DNA from: Bartonella sp. ML70XJBT.G
Lineage (GTDB): Bacteria > Pseudomonadota > Alphaproteobacteria > Rhizobiales > Rhizobiaceae
Assembly: GCF_028618575.1 (NCBI RefSeq)
Contig: NZ_JAQITA010000008.1
Span: forward strand, 39,945 to 103,944
Direction: 5' to 3'
DNA: 64,000 nt
The notes under the pieces: model-generated
The model's database searches: none
Told to the model about the DNA's origin: nothing
Seen by the model: only the letters and a program-made list of their open reading frames with translations
Program-made: the position numbers and the translations under genes
Shown: positions 1-9,552 of the stretch, piece after piece
Numbering within the stretch: position 1 is the first letter of the stretch
Layout of the letters: the number at the start of each line of letters is the position of its first letter

Positions 1-1
1 G

Positions 2-1195
2 ATTGACTTTGATAATTTTCGCCAAATTAATCGTAAATTAGGCATAGCGGTTGGTGACACTGTTCTGCTTATCATTGCACGTCGTTTAAGCCGCCTTATT
101 CATTTTCAAGATACTTTGTCACGTCTTTCAGCAGACCGTTTTGCAATCATTCTACTCAGTGAAACTGAACCACAGAAAATTGCAGCCTTTGCAGATCATC
201 TGCATAAAACAATCTCTGCACCTATTTCACTTTCAGAAAAACAAATAACGCTTTCAACATCAATTGGTTTGGTCACATGGAATGAAAATCGATCAACCGC
301 TCAAGATATTTTACATGATAGCGAATTGGCAATGATCCGTGCAAAACAAATGGGTGGGAACCATATTGAACCTTTTCGTCCCAATTTCCGTACGTTAGGC
401 ATTGAATATAACACAATGACGAAGGATATTCATTATGCCATAAAACGTGATGAAATAAAAATCCTCTATCATCCTATCCTTAATTTATCAGATGGACACA
501 TTATTGGTTTTGAAACAATTGTAGAATGGCATCATCCCAATTATGGAAATCTCAATGTCTCTGATTTTATCAAGATCGTCGAAAATGAACAAATCGTTAT
601 GGATTTAGCACAATTTATCATTGATAATGTCGTTATTGATCTTACCAATGTACAGGAAAAATTTTCTCAACAATCTTTCTTTATTTCCATCAATTTACCA
701 AGCACGGAAATGGTTCATCCTCGCGTCATCAGTCAATTGCGCTCTGCTCTGCTTCGTCACCCACTGAATAAAGGCGCTTTGATGATAGAAATATCCGAAT
801 TTGTCTTAAGAAAAAATCCCGAACAATCAGCACATTTTCTTGAACAAATTAAAGCTCTTGGAATGAATCTTGCACTCGATAATTTTGGAACAGGTTATTC
901 ATCACTTGCTTATCTTGTGCGCTATCCATTCGACATGGTAAAATTAGATCGTTCGCTTATCTCAATCGATTCTGTTAAGAAAAAACTTGTTCTCAAATCT
1001 ATTATTAACATGGCAACTGATCTTAATTTGCAGATCATCGCAGAAGGTGTTGAAAATGAAAAAGAAGCACTTTTCCTCCGCCAAGAAGGTTGTAAATACG
1101 TGCAAAGCACATTGGTTACTAAGCCAATTGCCATTGAAGAATTAATTACTCTCATGCAAAATCATTTCCCTTATACAATGAAACATAATGGATAG
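2..1195 (+). CDS. Degenerate GGDEF-EAL protein, 5' end outside window
   Basis: The reading frame is open from the left edge, so the start is not in the window. The first ~60 visible codons match the core of a GGDEF domain (IDFDNFRQINRKLG then VGDTVL), but the catalytic loop reads SADRF instead of GGDEF. From about position 420 an EAL domain follows. Its signature reads ETI rather than EAL, the DDFGTGYS motif is DNFGTGYS, and the late loop reads KYVQSTLVTKP instead of the usual GxxxQGY. The INLP asparagine, EISE glutamate, VKLD lysine and AEGVE glutamate are kept. Active relatives make and break cyclic di-GMP; this protein probably lacks both activities or keeps only weak phosphodiesterase activity, and may act as a sensor or scaffold. 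No promoter is visible because the 5' part is missing. Confidence 0.85.
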   Translation: MDFDNFRQINRKLGIAVGDTVLLIIARRLSRLIHFQDTLSRLSADRFAIILLSETEPQKIAAFADHLHKTISAPISLSEKQITLSTSIGLVTWNENRSTAQDILHDSELAMIRAKQMGGNHIEPFRPNFRTLGIEYNTMTKDIHYAIKRDEIKILYHPILNLSDGHIIGFETIVEWHHPNYGNLNVSDFIKIVENEQIVMDLAQFIIDNVVIDLTNVQEKFSQQSFFISINLPSTEMVHPRVISQLRSALLRHPLNKGALMIEISEFVLRKNPEQSAHFLEQIKALGMNLALDNFGTGYSSLAYLVRYPFDMVKLDRSLISIDSVKKKLVLKSIINMATDLNLQIIAEGVENEKEALFLRQEGCKYVQSTLVTKPIAIEELITLMQNHFPYTMKHNG

Positions 1196-1234
1196 GGCAT
1201 TGCTCAAATCAAAAAGTTAGGCAATAGTGGAATT

Positions 1235-1837
1235 CTATGCATGCCCCATTTCAGAAGCGAGATAGGCTGGGTTAATCCCCATGCGAACCAAGCTTTCATC
1301 ATATTTACGGCTTAAATCACTTTCAAAAAGAAAACTCGGTGATGTGGGGCTTATCAACCAACCATTTGTAGAGATTTCTGCCTCAAGCTGCCCAGCTTTC
1401 CAGCCTGCATATCCTAAGGCTATGAGTGCATGTTGAGGGCCTTTCTCACAACTGATTGCTTTTAATATATCAATGGTCGCAGTGAAACAAATTTTATCTG
1501 CAATAGAAACAGTTTCTTCACAAGCATAATCATCAGAATGCAGGACAAAACCACGTGAGGGATCAACTGGTCCACCATAACGTACTGGAAAGTTTTTTAT
1601 TGGATCAGAAAGACAATTTTTTTGACCACTGTTTATCACCCCAAGGTGAAGCAAAAGCTCTGGAAAATCAATATGATGCAATTGATTGAGAATAATTCCC
1701 ATAGCTCCGGCATCAGAATGTGCACAAACATAAATAACAGAACGAATAAAGCGTTTGTCATTCATCCCTGGCATTGCTATGAGCAACTGTCCACCCAAAA
1801 AGCCATTACACTGCTTCATCAATCTGTTATTCTCCAT
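1235..1837 (-). CDS. YqgE/AlgH family protein (UPF0301)
   Basis: The 200-residue product matches the YqgE/AlgH family in length and motifs: [11 protein letters not shown] near the N-terminus, GAMGIILNQ around residue 50, [15 protein letters not shown] around residue 95 and [14 protein letters not shown] near residue 145. The family is cytosolic and widely conserved, but its biochemical role is not established. The gene is divergent from the DsbD-like gene to its right, with about 50 bp between them, an arrangement common in alphaproteobacteria. It converges with the GGDEF-EAL gene on its left. No defects are visible. Confidence 0.9.
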   Translation of the reverse strand: MENNRLMKQCNGFLGGQLLIAMPGMNDKRFIRSVIYVCAHSDAGAMGIILNQLHHIDFPELLLHLGVINSGQKNCLSDPIKNFPVRYGGPVDPSRGFVLHSDDYACEETVSIADKICFTATIDILKAISCEKGPQHALIALGYAGWKAGQLEAEISTNGWLISPTSPSFLFESDLSRKYDESLVRMGINPAYLASEMGHA

Positions 1838-1889
1838 AGTTCACATGATAAGCTTCACTTTAGTTAGTACATAGGAAAATAAAGCTCCA

Positions 1890-2741
1890 ATGAAAAAAAT
1901 TCAAATATTTACAAATTTAAAAAATATTATCATGCACCTTTATAAAAAACTCTTGGTTACTTTAAGCTTAACATTCATAATTTTAGAACTCTTTAACATA
2001 CCCATCAGTGCTCAAACTGAACAAAACACATCTCTTTTTACAACATCTTGGTATGAATCGGAAGGTGCTCGCATCAGATTAGCTATGACTCAACCCTCGC
2101 CTTCTGGAATAAGAGAGGGCTTTATCGAAATCGTTCTGAAACCAGGATGGAAAACATACTGGCGTAATCCAGGTAATTCAGGCATAGCACCTTCTTTTCA
2201 TTTTAACCAACAGGCGTCTTATGAAATTTTTTACCCCACACCACAGCTTTATGAAACAGAAAATAACTGGTCATTAGGCTATAAAGATAAAGTGGTATTG
2301 CCTTTTAGTATTTCTGGTGTAAAAAAAGACTTAAGTGGCATTTTAACTCTTGGATTATGTCACAAAATCTGTCTTCCGGTTACGATCAACTTTGATTTTT
2401 CTCCATCTGTTCAAAAAAACATTCCCCTCCCTTTATCCTTGTTAAAAAAGGCTCAAGATGCCTTACCTAGAACTATCCATCATGAATTTAAAATAAGTGC
2501 TGAAAAAGAGACAAATACTCTCCTCATCAAAATACAAAATAATAATAAAATCTCCCCTTCTTCTCTCTTTTTAGATGGAGGCGAAATGCAAATTGGACCA
2601 GCAAAAAAAGTCCGTGAGAACGCAGAATACACACTCTTTAGCGCCCCACTCTCTTTCATACCAGATGGAGGAAGTCGCACCATTTTTTACACAATTTCTT
2701 TTAAAGATCTTGCTTTCAGTGGAACATTTACACTCTTATAA
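1890..2741 (+). CDS. Exported DsbD N-terminal-domain-like protein
   Basis: An N-terminal hydrophobic segment (LLVTLSLTFIILELF, about residues 21-35) ending near SAQ looks like a signal peptide. The rest matches the periplasmic domain of DsbD/ScsB-type disulfide proteins: PGWKTYWRNPGNSG, a phenylalanine-rich strand region, and a Cys-x3-Cys motif in GLCHKICLP around residue 160. No transmembrane transfer module follows, so it is a stand-alone domain, probably a periplasmic thiol-disulfide or copper-stress partner; the function is inferred. The start is uncertain: the ATG at 1932 gives a more compact signal peptide, and neither start has a strong ribosome site. Its stop lies 8 bp before a copy of the dispersed repeat. 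Confidence 0.75.
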   Translation: MKKIQIFTNLKNIIMHLYKKLLVTLSLTFIILELFNIPISAQTEQNTSLFTTSWYESEGARIRLAMTQPSPSGIREGFIEIVLKPGWKTYWRNPGNSGIAPSFHFNQQASYEIFYPTPQLYETENNWSLGYKDKVVLPFSISGVKKDLSGILTLGLCHKICLPVTINFDFSPSVQKNIPLPLSLLKKAQDALPRTIHHEFKISAEKETNTLLIKIQNNNKISPSSLFLDGGEMQIGPAKKVRENAEYTLFSAPLSFIPDGGSRTIFYTISFKDLAFSGTFTLL

Positions 2742-2746
2742 TCAAC

Positions 2747-2798
2747 ATATTGATTTATAATGATCATCAATATTTCTATAGCTTTAATGAAAAGCTCT
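2747..2798 (+). repeat. Leader motif of dispersed integrase element, copy A
   Basis: A TTGATTTATAATGAT core starts at 2750, directly after the stop of the DsbD-like gene, and is followed by a diverged AATGAaAAGcTCTC tail. The same motif lies upstream of each integrase remnant in this window. The distance from the TTG to the expected integrase start (2915) is 165 bp, close to the 163-168 bp in four other copies. Confidence 0.7.
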
Positions 2799-2914
2799 CA
2801 TATGGTAAATTTTTCTCATTTTAAGCCTGTTCATGATGAATCCATACAATTATTCCGGGCATGTCACAAAAAGAAACAATATGTCGCTAAAAAACCTTTA
2901 AGAAAAAAGTAAAA

Positions 2915-3110
2915 ATATCTCTTATGAACCGCCTTTCTGCAAGAACTGATGTAACATTTTGAATGAACAAAGAGTATGATAGTGCCCATAAACGTAAAAA
3001 CAGTGATGCCTCATGGTTTTTACGTTATAGTCTTATGAATCGCGTTGTGAAGTGTATTGGAAAACATGAAGAGATATTTCTTATAGCAACTCACCTTTTT
3101 CTACTCCGTG
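2915..3110 (+). pseudogene. Tyrosine integrase 5' remnant, copy A
   Basis: The sequence CTCTTATGAACCGCC at 2919 matches the start of the integrase at 63907. The frame reads MNRLSARTDVTF then a stop, and continues in phase as EYDSAHKRKN...ASWFLRYSL, matching KYNDGAG..LHKRKD..AQWLYCYSIHG of the copy at 49 kb. About 60 codons are recognisable; similarity then fades before the rnhA 3' end. The start codon is lost (ATA in place of ATG) and one stop is present, so it is not functional. Family: the N-terminal arm-binding domain of phage or island tyrosine recombinases. Confidence 0.75.
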
Positions 3111-3135
3111 ATAAAAGAAAAAAGCTTGTAAAAAA

Positions 3136-3612
3136 CTATTTTGGAAAATATCCGTTTTCACGATATTGCGTAATTGCTTTGCGAGCAAGTGCGTCCGCGC
3201 GCTCATTGTCTGGATGGCCCGCATGCCCTTTTACCCAATGCCATCTCACAGTATGATGAGAACAGATATCTTCCAGAGCTTGCCATAACTCCATATTTTT
3301 CACAGGACTTTTTGATGCCGTACGCCAATTATTTTTTTTCCAACCTTCAAGCCATATAGAGATACCATTTCGCACATAAACCGAATCTGTATAAAGATCC
3401 ACTGAACAAGGCTCTTTAAGCGCTTTTAATGCATAAATCGCTGCCATCAGTTCCATCTGATTATTGGTAGTGTGCGCTTCTCCACCATAAAGTTCACGTT
3501 CATGACCATTCCAGCGCAAAATTGCTCCCCATCCTCCAACTCCAGGATTACCGGAACAAGCACCATCTGTATAAATTTCAACGATTTTTTGTTGATTTAA
3601 CATAGAATTCAA
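3136..3612 (-). CDS. rnhA: Ribonuclease HI
   Basis: The 158-residue product is a full-length type 1 RNase H, which cuts the RNA strand of RNA-DNA hybrids in the cytosol. The four acidic catalytic residues are visible: D16 in [13 protein letters not shown]53 in NQMELMAA, D75 in YTDSVYV and the aspartate of NERADALA near residue 140, preceded by the WVKGHAGH histidine loop. The start overlaps the thrB stop by 4 bp, so it is the last gene of an ispH-thrB-rnhA operon. A start at the fourth codon (MLNQQK) is also possible. Confidence 0.95.
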   Translation of the reverse strand: MNSMLNQQKIVEIYTDGACSGNPGVGGWGAILRWNGHERELYGGEAHTTNNQMELMAAIYALKALKEPCSVDLYTDSVYVRNGISIWLEGWKKNNWRTASKSPVKNMELWQALEDICSHHTVRWHWVKGHAGHPDNERADALARKAITQYRENGYFPK

Positions 3613-4568
3613 AAACCTAATTCATTCAATGAACCTACACGACTGAAAAAACAAAGCTTGTGCCAATATTCCCGTGGATCTTTCTTAATGACAAGGCTCT
3701 CTGGCGGTGTATTAAACCAATCATAAAGGCGCGTGAGTAAAAAACGTAAAGATGCACCACGTGCCAACAGAATCATTGCATTCAATTCTAAAGAGAGCAA
3801 TGGTCTTATTTTTTGATAATTTTCTAATAACCTCTGTGCTTTGGTAATATTATAGGAATAGTTTTGTTCAAAACACCAAGCATTTAAGCAGATTGCTAAA
3901 TCATAAGCAAAAAAATCATTACAAGCAAAATAGAAATCTATAATGCCAGAAAGACGATGATTCAAAAAAAATACGTTATCATTAAATAAATCAGCATGAA
4001 TAATGCCGGTTGGTAAATTTGATGGCCAATTTTCTTGTAAAAAAAACAATTCCATATTAATTTTTTGTTCAAACTCTCTTAACAACGCATCTTGGCTTGT
4101 TTGGCAATGTTCCCATAATAATCTCCAATCCATAATAGAAAGAGTATTTTTACGAGTGCGCGTAAAATCCTGCCCTGCTAAATGCAATTTTGCTAAACCA
4201 GTTCCTACTTCACCACAATGAAATACAGTAGGTTGGCGAGTCCACATTCCTTCCAGAAAAGTAATAATAGCAGCAGGGCGTCCTGCTAATTCACCAATTG
4301 CTGTCCCGTCAGTTTGCATAACTGGTTGAGGACAAGGAATGCCACGCTGATTTAAATGCTGCATAAGACTGCAAAAAAAAGGTAAATCACCCTTTGAAAT
4401 ACGTTTTTCATAAAGTGTTAGAATGAACCTACCTTCTGTTGTATAGAGCATAAAATTAGAATTTTCGATCCCCTCCTCTATACCGTGATAGGATACAAGC
4501 GAACCTATCGAATATTGCGTCAAAAAAAACTTCAAATCATCTTGTTGAACGTCTGTATGAACCGCCAT
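3609..4568 (-). CDS. thrB: Homoserine kinase (ThrB, APH-type)
   Basis: The 319-residue product phosphorylates homoserine on the way to threonine. It belongs to the aminoglycoside-phosphotransferase-fold type found in alphaproteobacteria, not the GHMP kinase type. Visible motifs are [14 protein letters not shown] near residue 25 (nucleotide-binding region), the catalytic loop [14 protein letters not shown] around residue 190 and the metal-binding [11 protein letters not shown] around residue 210. Its start shares one base with the ispH stop (TAATG) and its stop overlaps rnhA, which implies translational coupling. Confidence 0.95.
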   Translation of the reverse strand: MAVHTDVQQDDLKFFLTQYSIGSLVSYHGIEEGIENSNFMLYTTEGRFILTLYEKRISKGDLPFFCSLMQHLNQRGIPCPQPVMQTDGTAIGELAGRPAAIITFLEGMWTRQPTVFHCGEVGTGLAKLHLAGQDFTRTRKNTLSIMDWRLLWEHCQTSQDALLREFEQKINMELFFLQENWPSNLPTGIIHADLFNDNVFFLNHRLSGIIDFYFACNDFFAYDLAICLNAWCFEQNYSYNITKAQRLLENYQKIRPLLSLELNAMILLARGASLRFLLTRLYDWFNTPPESLVIKKDPREYWHKLCFFSRVGSLNELGF

Positions 4569-5623
4569 TATTTTACTTTCACTACAGGCATAGGTGTATC
4601 CTGATTTTCATTTTTCAGTGTCTCAACTCGACCATTAACAAACGCCATATCTTGAGGTGTTAAAGTGATATCACGTAAATCGCGACTCACCAAAAATGTT
4701 TCTGTTTCTACGGCTGTTTCTGCCAATTCTATTGTAACATTATAACACTCTCGAAAAGCGGAAATGATTTCATCAATAATAATTTCAGGAGCAGAAGCTC
4801 CAGCTGAAAGACTCACAACAGAAAGAGCTCTAAGGCGATCAAAATCAATTTCATCCGCACGCTGGACTAAAACAGATTGCCGCGCACCAAATCTCTCAGC
4901 GACTTCCACTAAACGTCGTGAATTAGAAGAATTTGGTGCTCCAACAATCAAAAATAAATCACTTCCCATTGCTGCTGCTTTCACAGCTTCTTGTCGATTC
5001 GTCGTTGCATAACAAATTGATTCGGCTGCTGGAGCTTCTAATGTAGGAAAACGTCTCTGTAGTACATCAAGAACCTCTGCTGTATCTTCAACAGAAAGCG
5101 TTGTTTGCGTGACAAACCCTAATTTATCGGGATCGTCTGGCTGATAATGTAAAGCATCTTCAATTGTTTCAATTAATGTCACAGCTCCTTTTTCCAACTG
5201 TCCCATTGTTCCGATCACCTCAGGATGACCGGAATGGCCAATCAATATAACATGCCTGCCATGACGTTGATGCCGCATTGCTTGTTTATGAACTTTAGAA
5301 ACCAACGGACATGTTGCATCAAGATAAAATAAATTATAGCGACGTGCCTCTTCTAGTACAGATTTTGGTACACCATGAGCAGAAAATACAACAGGTTGAC
5401 GGCGGTGTTGTTCTGGAATCTCATCAAGTTCTTCAACAAAAACCGCCCCGCGTTGCTGTAATCCTTCAACCACATAGCGGTTGTGTACAATTTCATGACG
5501 GACATAGACTGGCGCACCATATTTTTTTAATGCAAGAAGAACAATCTGAATGGCACGATCAACTCCCGCACAAAAACCACGAGGAGCGCAAAGACGCATC
5601 GTTAAAGGAGGAAGTATAGACAT
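4568..5623 (-). CDS. ispH: 4-hydroxy-3-methylbut-2-enyl diphosphate reductase
   Basis: IspH (LytB) carries out the last step of the MEP isoprenoid pathway, making IPP and DMAPP. The 351-residue product has the three cysteines that hold the iron-sulfur cluster: in PRGFCAGVDRA (C18), DATCPLVSKVH (about 103) and SICYATTNRQ (about 205), plus the conserved FSAHGVP and GHSGHPEVIGTMGQ segments. It is the first gene of the operon with thrB and rnhA. dxs and ispE of the same pathway lie elsewhere in the window. A C-terminal tail of about 20 residues after LTPQDMAFVNGRVETLK is probably disordered. Confidence 0.97.
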   Translation of the reverse strand: MSILPPLTMRLCAPRGFCAGVDRAIQIVLLALKKYGAPVYVRHEIVHNRYVVEGLQQRGAVFVEELDEIPEQHRRQPVVFSAHGVPKSVLEEARRYNLFYLDATCPLVSKVHKQAMRHQRHGRHVILIGHSGHPEVIGTMGQLEKGAVTLIETIEDALHYQPDDPDKLGFVTQTTLSVEDTAEVLDVLQRRFPTLEAPAAESICYATTNRQEAVKAAAMGSDLFLIVGAPNSSNSRRLVEVAERFGARQSVLVQRADEIDFDRLRALSVVSLSAGASAPEIIIDEIISAFRECYNVTIELAETAVETETFLVSRDLRDITLTPQDMAFVNGRVETLKNENQDTPMPVVKVK

Positions 5624-5814
5624 AAACTATCCTTAATATCTCTCACTTTGACCCTATGTTTGAATAGTCCCCCTTTATATACTTATACAAACCAGATAAA
5701 GAGGAAAATTGATAATACTGCCCTCTTCTCTAATGACGTGTACCCTATAGCCTATTCTCATAGCATTAATTTTAAAACGAATCTCTTTTAAGTTTGCACT
5801 TTCATTCCGCTGTA

Positions 5815-6759
5815 CTAAAAGGCAATAAAGCGCCATACAAGAGATTCAATCAAAAGAATTCCAAAGAGAGCAGCCAAATAAAATAACGAAAAGAAAAACA
5901 CTTTTTTTGCCATTACAATGGTTGCGTCATACGTATCAGATTTCCATAAACGATAAGCAAAATAAATAAAGATAATACTTAAAACTGTCGAAAAAATACC
6001 ATAAAAAATTCCCGCAAGACCAGTGATGTAAGGTCCGACTGCAGATATTGCCATAAGAATAGTATAAAATAAGATCTGTTTTTTTGTTGAATACACACCT
6101 CGTACATTAGGCATCATAGGAATGCCGGCTGCCTCATAATCAAGAGATGAAAAGAGAGAAAGAGACCAGAAGTGTGGCGGTGTCCACATAAAAATGATTA
6201 AAAATAACAAGAAACTGTTAAGACTCACAGTCCCTGTTGTCGCAGCCCATCCAATCATTGGCGGAAAAGCTCCAGAGGCACCACCAATAACAATATTTTG
6301 TGGCGTTATACGCTTTAGCCAAATCGTATAGATGACAACATAAAAGAAAATTGTAAAAGCAAGAAAAAATGCTGCAAACCAATTAATAAAGATTCCCATT
6401 ATCAATACAGAAAGCATAGAAAGAATCATGCCAAAAATAAACGCTCTCTTGGGGGTGATTTTACCCATAGGAATGGGACGATTTTTGGTACGTTCCATCA
6501 CTGCATCAATGTCAGCATCATACCACATATTCAGTGCCCCTGCACTACCACCACCTACAGCAATACAAAAAATTGCTAAAAAACTATAAAATGGATGTAT
6601 CGAAACAGGTGACACTACCAGTCCAACCAAAGCTGTAAAGACAACAAGCGACATAACCCGTGGTTTTAATAACGTGATATAATCACCTATACTGGATTTT
6701 GGCAGCATTGATTTATCAGCTGCAGCCGATAATTCTCTTGAAACAGACATTCCACTCAA
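5815..6759 (-). CDS. ctaB: Protohaem IX farnesyltransferase (haem O synthase)
   Basis: The 314-residue polytopic membrane protein is a UbiA-superfamily prenyltransferase that adds a farnesyl group to haem B for cytochrome oxidase assembly. The first Asp-rich motif is seen in NMWYDADIDAVMERT with NRPIPMGKIT following, and the second loop in SLDYEAAGIPMMPNVRG. About eight or nine hydrophobic helices are visible. Here the gene stands alone between ispH (191 bp away, same strand) and the divergent ialB-like gene, without the coxB/coxA genes that often flank it. The ubiA paralogue is at 20 kb. Confidence 0.95.
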   Translation of the reverse strand: MSGMSVSRELSAAADKSMLPKSSIGDYITLLKPRVMSLVVFTALVGLVVSPVSIHPFYSFLAIFCIAVGGGSAGALNMWYDADIDAVMERTKNRPIPMGKITPKRAFIFGMILSMLSVLIMGIFINWFAAFFLAFTIFFYVVIYTIWLKRITPQNIVIGGASGAFPPMIGWAATTGTVSLNSFLLFLIIFMWTPPHFWSLSLFSSLDYEAAGIPMMPNVRGVYSTKKQILFYTILMAISAVGPYITGLAGIFYGIFSTVLSIIFIYFAYRLWKSDTYDATIVMAKKVFFFSLFYLAALFGILLIESLVWRFIAF

Positions 6760-7165
6760 AGACCTTTTTCATTTCTGTCATCCACAAACAAATACGTCTG
6801 GCATATGGGAATGACTCATTAATACCACAGCGTTTTAGAGAACATATTAGGATGTTTCTCCTACCTGCATCCTCTAAAAATAGATGGAAATATTTGCAAA
6901 AAATACATTTTTCAACATATATTATTTTTACACTACAAATGTATCATAAAAAGTACACCATACCAAATATCATAAAGCAAGGCTAAACACCCACCCTTCT
7001 GTGATATGCTGCTTTTTTTATTTTTGCCTTTATTTCGTATATATAGATTAATATGTTTTCGTATATAATGGTTTTGTGTTATAATGCTATGATTGCGGTT
7101 TGAGAATTTATTTTTATACAGAGCTGTACAATAAGGCTATAGTGGTGAGGGAGTTAGGGTTTTCT
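6760..7165. promoter_or_regulatory. Divergent ctaB / ialB-like intergenic region with tandem -10 boxes
   Basis: The gap holds no convincing gene. On the plus strand two perfect TATAAT boxes lie at 7064-7069 and 7080-7085, within 100 bp of the likely GTG start of the IalB-like gene, so two closely spaced promoters are plausible. No clear -35 element was identified. An open frame at 6699-6986 overlaps ctaB and lacks coding features. Confidence 0.4.
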
Positions 7166-7705
7166 GTGGTACTTTTAAAATTACTAAAAAAAAAATTCTT
7201 TGTTAGTGCTGTTATTTGCACACTTTATGGTGTTTCTCACAATCATGCTACTGCACAAACATTTCATGTACAAAATGTCCCTGCCCCACAAACCTATGGT
7301 GCATGGACAAAAGTTTGTTCTTTGCCACCTGGCACACCTAATATGCAATGTGAAGTTGTACAAAATATACACACACAAAATCGTCAAGACATTACACTCC
7401 GTGTTACCTTTTACAAACTCCCTAAAAATCAAGGAACTCTGATGCGTGTTTTTGTGCCAAGCCGTGTTGAGTTGCGCCCTGGTGTTGGACTTAAAATTGA
7501 CGATAAAAATATGGGAAGATTAGAATATCGTCGCTGTCTTGGTGATAATTGTGTTGCTGAAGCTGTTCTCAAAGAAGAGATCCTACAGCGCTTTTTTAAA
7601 GGTAAAACAGCAACCTATTTTATTTTTACAACTCCTGAACAAGCGATTGGAGGACTCGTTGATCTCAATGGTCTGAGTGACGCCTATGCAGCTTTACCAA
7701 CATAA
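7166..7705 (+). CDS. Invasion-associated locus B (IalB) family protein
   Basis: From a GTG at 7166 the product is 179 residues, close to the known IalB length. A Lys-rich start and a hydrophobic stretch (FFVSAVICTLYGV) ending near ATAQ form a signal peptide. The mature part has YGAWTKVC, a second cysteine in NMQCEVVQ and a Cys pair in RRCLGDNCVAEA, the usual IalB pattern, ending with the variable GLVDLNGLSDAYAAL segment. In Bartonella bacilliformis ialB is linked to red-cell invasion; this may be that gene or a paralogue, so no symbol is given. The frame stays open to a TTG at 7100, but the start at 7166 gives the more credible signal peptide. Confidence 0.8.
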   Translation: MVLLKLLKKKFFVSAVICTLYGVSHNHATAQTFHVQNVPAPQTYGAWTKVCSLPPGTPNMQCEVVQNIHTQNRQDITLRVTFYKLPKNQGTLMRVFVPSRVELRPGVGLKIDDKNMGRLEYRRCLGDNCVAEAVLKEEILQRFFKGKTATYFIFTTPEQAIGGLVDLNGLSDAYAALPT

Positions 7706-7810
7706 TAGAAACTGTGCACATCAATAATTAAAACTTTATAATGCACTTTACTGCTTTTTAAATAAAATAAATGGAAACCTTCTCATTACCTCTGAAAATA
7801 GGATAATCTT

Positions 7811-9235
7811 ATGAAATCGCTTATCGATCATTTTGATATTGCTGCATCTCAAGTGCAATCACTTGTACAAGAAACGCTTCATCATGCTGATGATGGTGAG
7901 CTTTACTTAGAATATACAGAAAGCGAAACTCTTTTATTTGATAATGGACAGCTTAAAAATGGCTCCTTTCATCAAGATATGGGTTTTGGTCTGCGTGTGG
8001 TTGCTGGAGAATCGACTGGATATGCGCATTCTAGTGAATTATCCGCTGCTGCACTTAAACGTGCTAGTGAAGCAGCAAAAGCTGTCACCTATCATAATCA
8101 TGCAGGACCTTATAGTGTTGCACCGCAAAAAACCAATAAAAAACTTTATCAGCCACATAATCCCCTTGATACCCCATCATTTGAAGAAAAAAGTGCACTT
8201 TTGCAAAAAATTGATGCCTATTTACGAGCTAAAAATGATAAATTGCATCAAGTGACCGTTTCTCTTTCTGGTTCACTACAGCATGTTGAAATTTTACGGG
8301 CGGATGGGTATCTGGTTCGTGATGTGCGTCCTCTTGTACGTCTTTCTATATCTGTGGTTGCTGCTGAAGGTCGTCGGCGAGAAAATGGTTTTTATGGGTG
8401 TGGTGGACGACAAGCATTTAGCCAATTTATTCGTGAAGAAAATTGGAAAAAAGCTGCTGATGAAGCTTTGCGTATGGCTCTCATCAACTTAGAAGCAGAA
8501 GCAGCACCAGCAGGAACATTTGATGTTGTGCTGGCTAATGGATGGCCAGGCGTTATGCTTCATGAAGCCGTAGGCCATGGTTTGGAAGGGGATTTTAACC
8601 GTAAAAAAACCTCTGCTTTTTCTGAACTTTTGGGTCAACAAGTTGCCGCAAAGGGTGTTACAGTTGTTGATGATGGTACAATTCCCCAATGTCGTGGTTC
8701 ACTTACCATTGATGATGAAGGAACCCCATCAGGATATAACGTCCTGATTGAAGATGGACGACTCATTGGTTTTATGCAAGATAGGCTGAATGCCCGACTT
8801 ATGGGGGTGAGACCAACGGGAAATGGGAGACGTGAATCCTATGCACATGCACCCATACCTAGAATGACCAATACGATCATGCTAGGAGGCGATAAAACAC
8901 CCGAAGAGATTCTCTCCTCTCTCAAAAGTGGTATTTATGCTGTTTCGTTTGGCGGAGGACAAGTTGATATTACTTCTGGAAAATTTGTTTTTGAATGTAC
9001 CGAAGCTTACAGAGTCGAAAATGGCAAAATTGTCGCTCCCATTAAAGGTGCAACCCTTATCGGAAACGGACCAGATGCTATGAAACGTATCACAATGATT
9101 GGCAATGATAGCAAGCTTGATAATGGTATCGGTATGTGTGGGAAAGCTGGACAAAATGTTCCTGTTGGTGTCGGACAACCTCATTTGCGAATGAATAATA
9201 TGACAATTGGTGGAACAGCACTTATGACGTCATAA
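7811..9235 (+). CDS. tldD: Metalloprotease TldD
   Basis: The 474-residue product is a full-length TldD, the partner of TldE/PmbA in a cytosolic zinc protease complex that processes modified peptides and degrades unfolded peptides. The HExxxH zinc motif is seen in LHEAVGHGLEGD near residue 255, and the C-terminal region has FVFECTEAYRVENGKI and the late cysteine in GIGMCGKAGQNVPVGVGQP. An AGGATAA ribosome site precedes the ATG. No tldE is in the window. The gene stands alone with about 100 bp upstream of it. Confidence 0.95.
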   Translation: MKSLIDHFDIAASQVQSLVQETLHHADDGELYLEYTESETLLFDNGQLKNGSFHQDMGFGLRVVAGESTGYAHSSELSAAALKRASEAAKAVTYHNHAGPYSVAPQKTNKKLYQPHNPLDTPSFEEKSALLQKIDAYLRAKNDKLHQVTVSLSGSLQHVEILRADGYLVRDVRPLVRLSISVVAAEGRRRENGFYGCGGRQAFSQFIREENWKKAADEALRMALINLEAEAAPAGTFDVVLANGWPGVMLHEAVGHGLEGDFNRKKTSAFSELLGQQVAAKGVTVVDDGTIPQCRGSLTIDDEGTPSGYNVLIEDGRLIGFMQDRLNARLMGVRPTGNGRRESYAHAPIPRMTNTIMLGGDKTPEEILSSLKSGIYAVSFGGGQVDITSGKFVFECTEAYRVENGKIVAPIKGATLIGNGPDAMKRITMIGNDSKLDNGIGMCGKAGQNVPVGVGQPHLRMNNMTIGGTALMTS

Positions 9236-9552
9236 GCTTGCAGCAGCATTATCATCTCAAAGTGTTGTCTCTTTCTTTTACATTAGGGAGATTTAGAGAA
9301 GAGATATATTCATCTTTTCTCAAACAGTTTTTATTTATACGTTACTTCCTCTTATGAAAAGCAAAAAATGCTTTTTTATGTTTCATCACAAAATGAAACA
9401 AACAAAAATTCTATTGTATTCGGTGTTCTCATTCAATCTGAAAAGAAACGCACTATTATTGTAAACTAATTTATAAGTTATTTTATAAAAAACAAAAGCA
9501 ATTTGGTTTTTTAAAATCTTAAACGAAATTTAAGAGAGCTTTTTCATTGAGG
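9236..9552. other. Intergenic, AT-rich, no gene seen
   Basis: The gap between the convergent tldD and the RNA methyltransferase gene holds no supported gene. A stretch near 9434 (CTCATTCAATCTGAA) weakly resembles the inverted tail of the dispersed integrase-leader motif, but no integrase similarity follows, so no copy is called. Confidence 0.5.

Noticed and set aside
2963..3256. 97-codon plus-strand frame overlapping the rnhA 3' end
   Set aside because: Its first half is the decayed integrase remnant A read through to the opposite strand of rnhA; it has no independent support.
6699..6986. 95-codon plus-strand frame between ctaB and the IalB-like gene
   Set aside because: Overlaps the start of ctaB in antisense, has no ribosome site and no recognisable product.
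9434..9480. Weak match to the integrase leader motif
   Set aside because: Only about 12 bases match well and no integrase-like DNA follows at the expected distance.
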